Shown piece after piece: positions 1-5,186 of a DNA stretch of 5,186 nucleotides (its first letter is position 1; every line of letters begins with the position of its first letter). The stretch covers positions 1 through 5,186 of the forward strand of contig SKJO01000248.1 of the NCBI GenBank assembly GCA_007121975.1. The letters are read 5' to 3'. Origin of the DNA: Nitriliruptoraceae bacterium (lineage in GTDB: Bacteria; Actinomycetota; Nitriliruptoria; Nitriliruptorales; Nitriliruptoraceae). The position numbers and the translations under genes were made by a program. The notes below the pieces were generated by a model that was not told the origin of the DNA, ran no database searches, and saw nothing but the letters and a program-made list of their open reading frames with translations.

Positions 1-95
1 ACCCTGCCGATGGCGCGGCGGCATCGAGTCCACCCTGCCGATGGCGCGGCGGCATCGAGTCCACCCTGCCGATGGCGCGGCGGCATCTTGAGTCC
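1..95. repeat. Tandem array of a 31-bp unit, three copies, open at the window edge
   Basis: Copies lie at 1-31, 32-62 and 63-95. The first two are identical. The third matches for its first 25 bases, then carries two extra T residues before the shared GAGTCC end, making it 33 bp. Because copy one starts exactly at base 1, the array probably continues outside the window. The period is not a multiple of three, so an open frame would shift at every copy, which argues for non-coding DNA. Each unit contains two overlapping, mutually exclusive short inverted repeats: TGCCG/CGGCA (unit positions 5-9 and 19-23) and CGATG/CATCG (8-12 and 22-26), each with a 9-nt loop. A 31-bp period is close to three helical turns, so any bound protein would see all copies on one face. 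No function is known to me. Confidence 0.9.
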
Positions 96-155
96 GATCG
101 CGCGACGGCTGCTGCTCCGGGGTGCGGTGAGCCGCAGGCGACACGTCGAGGTGCA

Positions 156-199
156 GTGCTGGCGGTAGCGTGCGGTCACACCGGGGCCGTCGCCAGCAC
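156..199 (+). repeat. Inverted repeat in the leader of the SLH-hydrolase gene
   Basis: GTGCTGGCG at 156-164 is perfectly complementary to CGCCAGCAC at 191-199. In RNA two G-U pairs (165/190 and 166/189) could lengthen the stem to 11 pairs. The loop itself holds a small CGGT-CAC-ACCG hairpin at 173-183. The structure ends six bases before the ribosome binding site, so it lies in the 5' leader if transcription starts upstream, or could be an operator if it starts inside. A weak -10-like TAGCGT sits in the loop at 166-171 without a convincing -35 partner. No T-run follows, so it does not look like a classical terminator. The role is unknown; 9-bp complements also arise by chance in very GC-rich DNA. 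Confidence 0.45.
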
Positions 200-205
200 C
201 CGGCC

Positions 206-212
206 GGGAGGT
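206..212 (+). promoter_or_regulatory. Ribosome binding site of the SLH-hydrolase gene
   Basis: GGGAGGT lies four bases before the ATG at 217. It is a near-ideal Shine-Dalgarno sequence and fixes this ATG as the start. The choice is supported by the signal peptide that begins at once in this frame. Confidence 0.85.
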
Positions 213-216
213 AGGC

Positions 217-3200
217 ATGGATCGCGCCGCCACGGCACAGGCCCGACGCGCGATGGCTGCGCTGCTCACAACGGCGCTGCTGCTGGCGATGCTCCCGACC
301 GCGGCCGTCGCCACGTCGCGCACCACCGTGCCCGCCGAGGAGTCCTTCGGGCGCCCGGACGGCCCCACGGTCGTGGTCGGTGAACCCGGACCCGCCCGGG
401 CCAGTGCCTGCCCCGACGACCTGCCCGATGCCGGCTTCACGGACCGGGGGCAGACGCATGCGGCGGCGATCGACTGTCTCGTCGCCTTCGACATCACCCG
501 GGGGACGACCCCGACGACCTTCGGCACCGGTGCGCCGGTCACCCGTCAGCAGGCCGCGCTGCTGCTGGCGCGAAGCCTGCTGCAGGTTCCCGGGTTCACG
601 TTCCCGCCGGTGGCCCCGGCCCGGTTCGCCGACCTTCCCGACGGGCCGTTCGCCGCGGCGGTGGACGCGCTGGCCGCCTTCGATCCGCCGATCGTCGCGG
701 GGCGGCCCGACGGGCGCTTCGCACCAGGTGACGAGGTGACCCGAGCCCAGCTGGCCAGCCTGCTGGTGCGCACCCACGATGAACTCGTCGCCCAGCTGCC
801 GGCCATCCCGCCGCTACCCGCAGCCACCGCCACCGGCGTGTCCGACCTCGACCTCGACGACGTCCACGGCCCCGAGGTTGCGCGGCTCACGGCGGCCGGC
901 ATCATCGCCGGGTTCCCCGATGGCAGCTTCGGACCCGGGCTGGCCGTCACCCGCGGACAGATGGCGTCCCTGCTGATCCGCCACCTCGACCTGCTGGCCG
1001 CCGCCGGGGTGCTGTCTGAACCGACCGGGCCGCCGGTGGCTCCCGACCCGCCGGTGGCTCCCACGCCGGCGATCGTGCGTGGCTCGATCGAGCAGGTCGC
1101 GGTGATCGGTGCGGATCCGAGCACGCCGGTCACCCTGCTCGACCCCGACGGCGAACCGGTGCCGAGCGACGCGCTCGACTGGGAGCTCGACGGTGAGGGG
1201 CGTCGCGCCGGTGGGGTGCTCACCGACGCCCAGGGTTCGATCGTGATCCGCGGGACCCTCGATGAGCAGCTGGCCTACTCGGGGGTGGCGCCGGGGGAGG
1301 GCTACACGGTGCGCTACGTCGAGCAGGGCGTGACCCGCGTGTCCGACCCGGTGACGGTGCTCGCCGCCGATGGGCCGCCCCCGCCGCCGGCGTTCTACGC
1401 CAGCCAGCGGCTCGACGAGGGGCTGACCTACCTCACCACCCGGGATGGCACGCGACTCAGCGCGTACGTGACCCTGCCCGGACCGCCTGACGACGGCCCG
1501 TACCCGACGCTGATCGAGTACTCCGGCTACGACGTGTCCGCCCCTCCCGCCACCGGCGGGCTCCCGGTCAGCCTGCAGGCCCCGACCCTGGCGATCGGCC
1601 AGCTGCTCGACTACGCCACGGTGGCCGTCAACCTGCGCGGCACCGGCTGCTCGGGCGGCGCGTTCGACCACCTCGAGCCCGCTCAGGGCCTCGACGGCTA
1701 CGACGCCGTCGAGGTCGTCGCCGCCCAGCCCTGGTCGGCGAACGTCGGGACCACCGGCGTGTCCTACCCGGGGATCACCCAGCTGTTCCTCGCTGCCACC
1801 CAGCCGCCGAGCCTGACCGCCGCCGCCCCCATCGCCGTGGTCAGCGACCATGCCCTGGACACCGTGTACCCCGGCGGCATCTTCAACACCGGCTTCGCGG
1901 TGGACTGGGCGCGCGAGCGTGAGCGCGACACGCGCTTCCCCGACGGGCAGGCGTGGGTGGACCAGCTCGTCGCCGGCGACGACCCGGGCGCCGCCACCTG
2001 CCGGGACAACGTCCGGCTCAGGGGCCAGAACCTGCCGCTGCTCGACCGGATCGTGGCCAACCCCGACCGCACCGCGCTGTGGGCCTCGCGCACCCCCGCC
2101 GACTTCGCCGAACGGATCACCACCGACCTGCTGCTGGTCAACGCCTGGCAGGACGAGCAGACCGGCGGGCGCGCCGCCGCGCTGCTCGATGCGCTCGACC
2201 TCGAACGCGACGACCGCCTGGTGCGCTTCGTGGGAACCAACGGCACCCACGTCGAGGCGCTGGGACCGGTCGCGCTGGTCGCGCTGATCGAGTTCCTCGA
2301 GCTGCTGGTGGCCGAACGCACCCCGCAGCTCACCGAACGTGGCAACTACGAGCTGATCCTCCTGCTGCTGCCGGCGGTCTACGCCCAGCTGCTCGGTGAG
2401 CTGGTGCCCATCACCGACGGCATGATCCCCGCGGACCGCTTCGCCGGGATGACCTACGAGCAGGCCCTCGCCGCCTACCGCGCCGAGCCGCCCGCCCACC
2501 TGCTGTTCGAGTCGGGCGCGGGGGAGGGCCCCGATGGGTTCCCCTTCCCGCGCTTCGCGCAGCGCGTCGACTTCACGCAGCTGCCCAACCTCGACCCCGG
2601 CTTCGACGCCGAGGCCGCCGCCTGGTACCTCGGCGCTGGCGGGGAGCTGACCCGCGACCCACCGGTTGGTGCCGACGATGGCACGGCCGCGGCCCAGACC
2701 CCCTACCTCTACGACCCGGCCGCCTCACCGGAGTCGAGCTTCGCCGCCCGCCCGTCGACCAGCGAGGTGTGGCGCCTGCAGCCCGACTACCGCTGGCTGC
2801 AGCCCCCGCCGGACCGCCACGCCGCGTTCGCCACGCCGCCGCTCGACGCGGACCTGGTGCTGGCCGGTTCCGCCGGGGTGGAGCTGTGGTTGGCCACCGA
2901 CCATCCACTGCGTGACACCGACGTCGAGGTGGTGCTCAGCGAGGTCCGGCCCGACGGGACCGAGCGCTACCTGACCACCGGCTGGCTGCGGGCCTCGCGC
3001 CGGGCGCTGGCCGCCGATGCGACCGCGCTGCGCCCCACGCCCTCACTGCTGGCCGCCGACGTCGCGCCGCTCGAGGAGGGGTTCAACCTGCTGGCGGTCG
3101 AGACCTTCCCGTTCGCCGACGTGCTGCGTGCCGGCTCCCGGCTGCGGCTGAGCGTGGAGGCGCCCGGCGGTAACCGTCCGCTGTGGGCGTTCGCGGAGGC

Positions 3201-3396
3201 CGTGCCCGGCGGCCCGCAGGTCACCAACCGCATCGCCCACCACGTGGCCGCCCCCTCACGGGTCGTGCTGCCGGTGCTCGACGTGGACGTCGAGGTGCCG
3301 CCGGGCCCGCCGGCCTGTGCGCCCAGCGACGGGCTCGAGGGCGGCGGCTTCACCAGCGTGCGGGGCCAGCCCTGCCGCACCGCGCCGTCCGGTTGA
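217..3396 (+). CDS. Secreted SLH-anchored CocE/X-Pro dipeptidyl-peptidase-like hydrolase
   Basis: Predicted cell-wall-attached serine hydrolase of 1059 residues. Residues 1-32 form a Sec-type signal peptide (R10-R11, a hydrophobic core, then AVA before T33). Three SLH domains follow at about 74-125, 137-187 and 209-260, ending in VTRQQAA, VTRAQLAS and VTRGQMAS; such domains bind secondary cell-wall polymers. A proline-rich linker (269-285) leads to an Ig-like spacer (about 286-383). The alpha/beta hydrolase starts near 400. Y438 in SGYD may be the oxyanion tyrosine, followed by RGTGCSGG (474-481) and the nucleophile S516 in GVSYPG. D646 (NAWQDEQTGG) and H678 (GTNGTH) complete the likely triad; the Ser-Asp-His order and spacing fit CocE enzymes. 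A helical stretch (about 683-760) precedes a beta-rich C-terminus (about 850-1028) like the PF08530 jelly-roll. Cysteine pairs C65/C87 and C1034/C1053 may form disulfides. Family members cleave esters, beta-lactam acyl groups or X-Pro dipeptides; the substrate here cannot be told. The frame is intact throughout. Confidence 0.95.
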   Translation: MDRAATAQARRAMAALLTTALLLAMLPTAAVATSRTTVPAEESFGRPDGPTVVVGEPGPARASACPDDLPDAGFTDRGQTHAAAIDCLVAFDITRGTTPTTFGTGAPVTRQQAALLLARSLLQVPGFTFPPVAPARFADLPDGPFAAAVDALAAFDPPIVAGRPDGRFAPGDEVTRAQLASLLVRTHDELVAQLPAIPPLPAATATGVSDLDLDDVHGPEVARLTAAGIIAGFPDGSFGPGLAVTRGQMASLLIRHLDLLAAAGVLSEPTGPPVAPDPPVAPTPAIVRGSIEQVAVIGADPSTPVTLLDPDGEPVPSDALDWELDGEGRRAGGVLTDAQGSIVIRGTLDEQLAYSGVAPGEGYTVRYVEQGVTRVSDPVTVLAADGPPPPPAFYASQRLDEGLTYLTTRDGTRLSAYVTLPGPPDDGPYPTLIEYSGYDVSAPPATGGLPVSLQAPTLAIGQLLDYATVAVNLRGTGCSGGAFDHLEPAQGLDGYDAVEVVAAQPWSANVGTTGVSYPGITQLFLAATQPPSLTAAAPIAVVSDHALDTVYPGGIFNTGFAVDWARERERDTRFPDGQAWVDQLVAGDDPGAATCRDNVRLRGQNLPLLDRIVANPDRTALWASRTPADFAERITTDLLLVNAWQDEQTGGRAAALLDALDLERDDRLVRFVGTNGTHVEALGPVALVALIEFLELLVAERTPQLTERGNYELILLLLPAVYAQLLGELVPITDGMIPADRFAGMTYEQALAAYRAEPPAHLLFESGAGEGPDGFPFPRFAQRVDFTQLPNLDPGFDAEAAAWYLGAGGELTRDPPVGADDGTAAAQTPYLYDPAASPESSFAARPSTSEVWRLQPDYRWLQPPPDRHAAFATPPLDADLVLAGSAGVELWLATDHPLRDTDVEVVLSEVRPDGTERYLTTGWLRASRRALAADATALRPTPSLLAADVAPLEEGFNLLAVETFPFADVLRAGSRLRLSVEAPGGNRPLWAFAEAVPGGPQVTNRIAHHVAAPSRVVLPVLDVDVEVPPGPPACAPSDGLEGGGFTSVRGQPCRTAPSG

Positions 3397-3426
3397 CCGT
3401 GGCGTCCGGCTGACGGGATCGGCTGC

Positions 3427-4014
3427 TCAGCCCGGCTCGGGGCAGTCGGCCAGCCACCACAGCTGGCCGTCCTCGACCACGTAGGGCACGACCGCGGCCG
3501 ACAGCTCGCCCTGGGGGTCGGTCAGCCGCAGCCGAAGCTCACGCGCGCGGGGGAAACTGCGTTCGGCGAGTGGCCCGCTGCTCCCGACCCAGGGTGCCGA
3601 CTCGCTCGCGGACGGGTCGGCCTCGACGCGGTAGCGCACGTCCCAGCGGATCCCGGCGTCGGCGAGCCAGGACGTGTCGCAGCTGCGGAAGGCCGGCCGG
3701 GCATCCGGGTGCATCGACAGGTAGAAGAACGTCGGGGCGTCGACCTCCGGCCGGCCGAGCGCCTCCTCGGCGTCGGTCACCCACGCAGCCAGCGGGTCGG
3801 CGTCGTCGGTTTCGGTCGGGTCGGCGTCGGTCGGGTCGGCGTCGGTCGGGTCGGCGTCGGTCGGGTCGGCGTCGGTCGGGTCGGCGTCGTCCTCGACCGA
3901 CGACGGGCCCGGGTCCTGCTCTGCTCCGGGCCGCTGATCGGCCGGCGGCGGCGGCGCGCAGGCCCCCACCAGCACCAGCAGCAGCACCAGTGCCATCAAG
4001 CTCGCACTGCGCAT
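3427..4014 (-). CDS. Small lipoprotein with DADPT repeats, unknown function
   Basis: Predicted 195-residue lipoprotein; the family is not recognised. The start at 4014 is chosen because GGGAGGG lies just upstream and the protein opens with a textbook lipoprotein signal: R2, a hydrophobic stretch at 6-16, and lipobox VGAC with C19 as the lipidated cysteine. The same frame stays open back to 4665, but that stretch overlaps the neighbouring gene and has no such start signals. After the anchor comes a disordered acidic, proline-rich segment with five DADPT repeats at residues 43-67, probably a spacer that holds the domain away from the membrane. The folded part is about residues 75-195, with C112 and C191 as a possible disulfide and a C-terminal GQLWWLADC strand. 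That ending resembles small NTF2-like extracellular domains of actinobacteria, but this is only an impression. The gene lies 49 bp downstream of the membrane-protein gene on the same strand, so co-transcription is likely. Its stop is 30 bp from that of the convergent hydrolase gene. Confidence 0.88.
   Translation of the reverse strand: MRSASLMALVLLLVLVGACAPPPPADQRPGAEQDPGPSSVEDDADPTDADPTDADPTDADPTDADPTETDDADPLAAWVTDAEEALGRPEVDAPTFFYLSMHPDARPAFRSCDTSWLADAGIRWDVRYRVEADPSASESAPWVGSSGPLAERSFPRARELRLRLTDPQGELSAAVVPYVVEDGQLWWLADCPEPG
3814..3888 (-). repeat. Five perfect 15-bp repeats encoding DADPT inside the lipoprotein gene
   Basis: Five back-to-back 15-bp units (3814-3828, 3829-3843, 3844-3858, 3859-3873, 3874-3888) are identical at every base, including the third codon positions. 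The unit is an exact multiple of three, so gain or loss of a copy keeps the reading frame and only changes spacer length. Perfect identity suggests recent expansion or active homogenisation by slippage. Confidence 0.95.
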
Positions 4015-4017
4015 ACA

Positions 4018-4024
4018 CCCTCCC
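4018..4024 (-). promoter_or_regulatory. Ribosome binding site of the lipoprotein gene
   Basis: On the minus strand GGGAGGG ends three bases before the ATG at 4014. The spacing from the GGAGG core is slightly short but workable. It decides this start over the much longer open frame upstream. Confidence 0.75.
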
Positions 4025-4063
4025 GCCCCGCCGGGTGCAGTGTAGGGGTGGAGGCAGGCCGCG

Positions 4064-5059
4064 CTACGAGACGTCACCGCCCTCCTGGAAGTCGGGGTCG
4101 ACGAGCTGGCCCCAGTAGTCGCGCACGTCGTTCCACGGGTACACCGTGGTGCACGGGAAGCCGTCGCCGGTGGCGTCCATCCGTGCCGGGCGACCTTCGC
4201 GCTCCCAGTAGGTGACGGCGTCCCAGTAGGGGTAGCCGGCACCGCGCAGATCCCGGCAGAACAGGCCGGAGGGTAGAGCGTCGACGTTGCCGCGCGGGAT
4301 CGGCTCGGGCTGCGGGTCGGGTTCGGGTGGTGGGGTCGGCGCGGGCTCGGGGTCGTCGGGCGGGCCGGAGGGATCGGCGGTGCGCAGGTCGAACACCTCG
4401 CCGGTCGGGAACCGCACGTCGAGCAGCGCCAAGCTCTCGCCCGGGGCGAGGGTGTCGGTGAAGGTCGCCACGCCGACCGCGGGGAGCACCACGCGTACCT
4501 CGAAGTCCTGGGGGCCGGTGCCCTGGTCGCACTCCGCGGTGTAGTCGATGCGGACCTCGTAGCCGCCGGGCCGGGCCTCGCCGCGCTCCCAACGGGCCCG
4601 CTCCCGGGCGTTGGCCCGGGTCTGGGTGCAGCCGTCGTTCGCGGCGGTGTCCCGCGTACCTCCATCGGCCGGTGGAAGCGCTCCGGGGCCGACCTCGGTG
4701 CCCTGCGGGTCGATCACGGTGAGGTCGAGATCGGCGTGCGAGGACCAGCTCAGGGTGATCTCGAGGTCGGCGTCCTCGGCCGGCGTGGGGTCCGGCTGCG
4801 GGTCCGGCTGCGGGTCGGGCTCGGGGTCCGGCGCCGGGGGCACGGCCTCGGGCAGGATCTCCAGCGTCGGTTCGGACGGGGCCGATCCGTCACCACGGAG
4901 CACCAGCACCAGCACCACCCCGACGGCGAGCAGCACGACCGCGCCGACCACCACGGCCGCCGCGATGGCCGGGCTCGGGCCGCGTCGCCGGGGGGCCTGA
5001 CCGGGATCGGGGGCCGCCGTGCCCGGCAGCGGCTGGGTGGCCCAGGGTGGTGTGGACAT
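4064..5059 (-). CDS. Membrane-anchored protein with DUF2135/YfaP-like and Excalibur-like domains
   Basis: Predicted 331-residue single-pass membrane protein with its C-terminal bulk outside. A proline-rich cytosolic tail (1-23) ends in R24-R26, followed by a hydrophobic helix at about 31-54 with no cleavage site or lipobox. A PDPQ/PDPE linker (73-94) leads to a beta-rich domain at about 98-212. Its pattern (LEITLSWSSHADLDLTVIDP, then GG, NDGC, a W-x-x-G-x-A-x-P-G-G-Y segment and a second cysteine) resembles the DUF2135/YfaP family; C144 and C177 are likely a disulfide. A second proline-rich linker (233-255) leads to a C-terminal domain at about 262-317 with LPSGLFCRDL, a Tyr/Trp-rich middle and MDATGDGFPCTTVYP. 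The two cysteines C268 and C303 and the D-x-x-x-D-G loop recall Excalibur-type calcium-binding modules, although the usual CE ending is CT here. Binding or sensing in the envelope is plausible; no enzyme motif is visible. The ATG at 5059 has GGAGG six bases upstream and is the only standard start in this frame before the window edge. Probably the first gene of a two-gene unit with the lipoprotein. Confidence 0.93.
   Translation of the reverse strand: MSTPPWATQPLPGTAAPDPGQAPRRRGPSPAIAAAVVVGAVVLLAVGVVLVLVLRGDGSAPSEPTLEILPEAVPPAPDPEPDPQPDPQPDPTPAEDADLEITLSWSSHADLDLTVIDPQGTEVGPGALPPADGGTRDTAANDGCTQTRANARERARWERGEARPGGYEVRIDYTAECDQGTGPQDFEVRVVLPAVGVATFTDTLAPGESLALLDVRFPTGEVFDLRTADPSGPPDDPEPAPTPPPEPDPQPEPIPRGNVDALPSGLFCRDLRGAGYPYWDAVTYWEREGRPARMDATGDGFPCTTVYPWNDVRDYWGQLVDPDFQEGGDVS
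4784..4828 (-). repeat. Degenerate 12-bp repeat encoding the PDPQ/PDPE linker
   Basis: Two identical 12-bp units (4788-4799 and 4800-4811) are followed by diverged copies up to about 4828. They encode the Pro-Asp/Glu-Pro-Gln linker between the membrane helix and the DUF2135-like domain. This is an extended, stiff spacer of a type common in wall-spanning actinobacterial proteins. Confidence 0.75.
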
Positions 5060-5065
5060 GGCAGG

Positions 5066-5070
5066 CCTCC
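5066..5070 (-). promoter_or_regulatory. Ribosome binding site of the membrane-protein gene
   Basis: GGAGG on the minus strand lies six bases before the ATG at 5059, an optimal arrangement that supports this start. Confidence 0.85.
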
Positions 5071-5080
5071 GTTCGTGCGC

Positions 5081-5108
5081 AGCATCGAGCCCATCCCCTC
5101 GAGCATCG
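5081..5108. repeat. 7-bp direct repeat AGCATCG spaced 21 bp, upstream of the minus-strand pair
   Basis: AGCATCG occurs at 5081-5087 and again at 5102-5108, a start-to-start distance of 21 bp or two helical turns. The palindrome CTCGAG (5098-5103) abuts the second copy. The position 22-49 bp upstream of the ATG at 5059 would suit an operator or leader element. A repeat this short may be chance. Confidence 0.35.
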
Positions 5109-5129
5109 CCCCCCGCTACGCACGGCGAT

Positions 5130-5145
5130 CGGGCCGGAGGGCCCG
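5130..5145. other. GC-rich hairpin upstream of the minus-strand pair
   Basis: CGGGCC at 5130-5135 and GGCCCG at 5140-5145 form a perfect 6-bp stem around a GGAG loop. No T-run follows on either strand. It could be a tail-less terminator of a gene beyond the window, a leader structure for the membrane-protein gene, or a by-product of high GC. Confidence 0.4.
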
Positions 5146-5186
5146 GGGTTGCGGGCCAGCGGTCCCCTGACCCGTGACCCCGGCCC

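Noticed and set aside
1..95. CRISPR array
   Set aside because: The 31-bp units abut directly with no spacers between them.
143..171. Promoter with TAGCGT (166-171) as the -10 box
   Set aside because: The hexamer is a weak match, nothing at the proper distance resembles a -35 box, and such hexamers are common by chance. It is noted only under the leader repeat.
814..2499. Long 561-codon open frame on the minus strand
   Set aside because: It lies wholly antisense to the SLH-hydrolase gene, whose frame shows clear domains and motifs. Its translation is rich in Arg, Gly, His and Gln with no recognisable pattern, as expected for a shadow frame in high-GC DNA.
4039..4044. TACACT on the minus strand as a -10 box for a separate lipoprotein promoter
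   Set aside because: No acceptable -35 element lies 16-18 bp upstream. With a 49-bp gap, read-through from the upstream gene is the simpler explanation.
3570..4215. Plus-strand open frames rich in Arg-Gly or Val-Gly repeats opposite the lipoprotein gene
   Set aside because: Their repeats simply reflect the DADPT minisatellite read on the other strand. They have no start signals and no recognisable domains.
4015..4665. N-terminal extension of the lipoprotein frame, giving 412 residues
   Set aside because: The extension overlaps the membrane-protein gene in another frame, has an Arg/Pro/Ser/Thr-rich shadow composition, and would bury the lipoprotein signal inside the protein. The ATG at 4014 has both a Shine-Dalgarno sequence and a lipobox.
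5116..5186. Possible C-terminal fragment of another minus-strand gene entering from the right edge, ending at the TAG at 5118-5116
   Set aside because: Only about 22 codons are visible. All three minus frames are open here because the DNA is GC-rich, and nothing in the translation is recognisable, so it cannot be called.

Overview
The window is very GC-rich, with G or C at most third codon positions. It encodes three exported proteins. The long protein carries actinobacterial-style S-layer homology (SLH) repeats with 'TRGQMAS' and 'TRAQLAS' endings, and a CocE-type hydrolase with 'RGTGCSGG' and 'GVSYPG' motifs. Together these suggest a chromosomal segment from a high-GC actinobacterium. A deep-branching lineage such as Nitriliruptoria, Euzebyales or Acidimicrobiia would fit, but this is inference from protein style, not a placement.

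Layout. Positions 1-95 hold three tandem copies of a 31-bp unit, apparently cut by the window edge. Positions 96-216 form a short leader that contains a 9-bp inverted repeat (156-199) and a strong ribosome binding site. A 1059-residue gene (217-3396, +) follows. It encodes a signal peptide, three SLH domains, an Ig-like spacer, a CocE/X-Pro dipeptidyl-peptidase-like alpha/beta hydrolase and a C-terminal jelly-roll. After a 30-bp convergent gap come two minus-strand genes, read from right to left. The first (5059 to 4064) encodes a membrane-anchored protein with a DUF2135/YfaP-like beta-sandwich and an Excalibur-like Cys/Asp domain. The second (4014 to 3427), 49 bp downstream of it, encodes a small lipoprotein with five perfect DADPT repeats. 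Positions 5060-5186 are the upstream region of the minus-strand pair and contain a 6-bp GC hairpin and a spaced direct repeat.

All three products should act outside the cytoplasmic membrane, each attached differently: by SLH domains to cell-wall polymer, by a single transmembrane helix, and by a lipid anchor. The two minus-strand genes probably form one transcription unit. The hydrolase gene points the other way, so a shared function is possible but not shown by the sequence. I see no RNA genes, CRISPR array, mobile element, or defence or biosynthetic system. The notable content is unusual domain combinations and repeat structure rather than a recognisable new multi-gene system.
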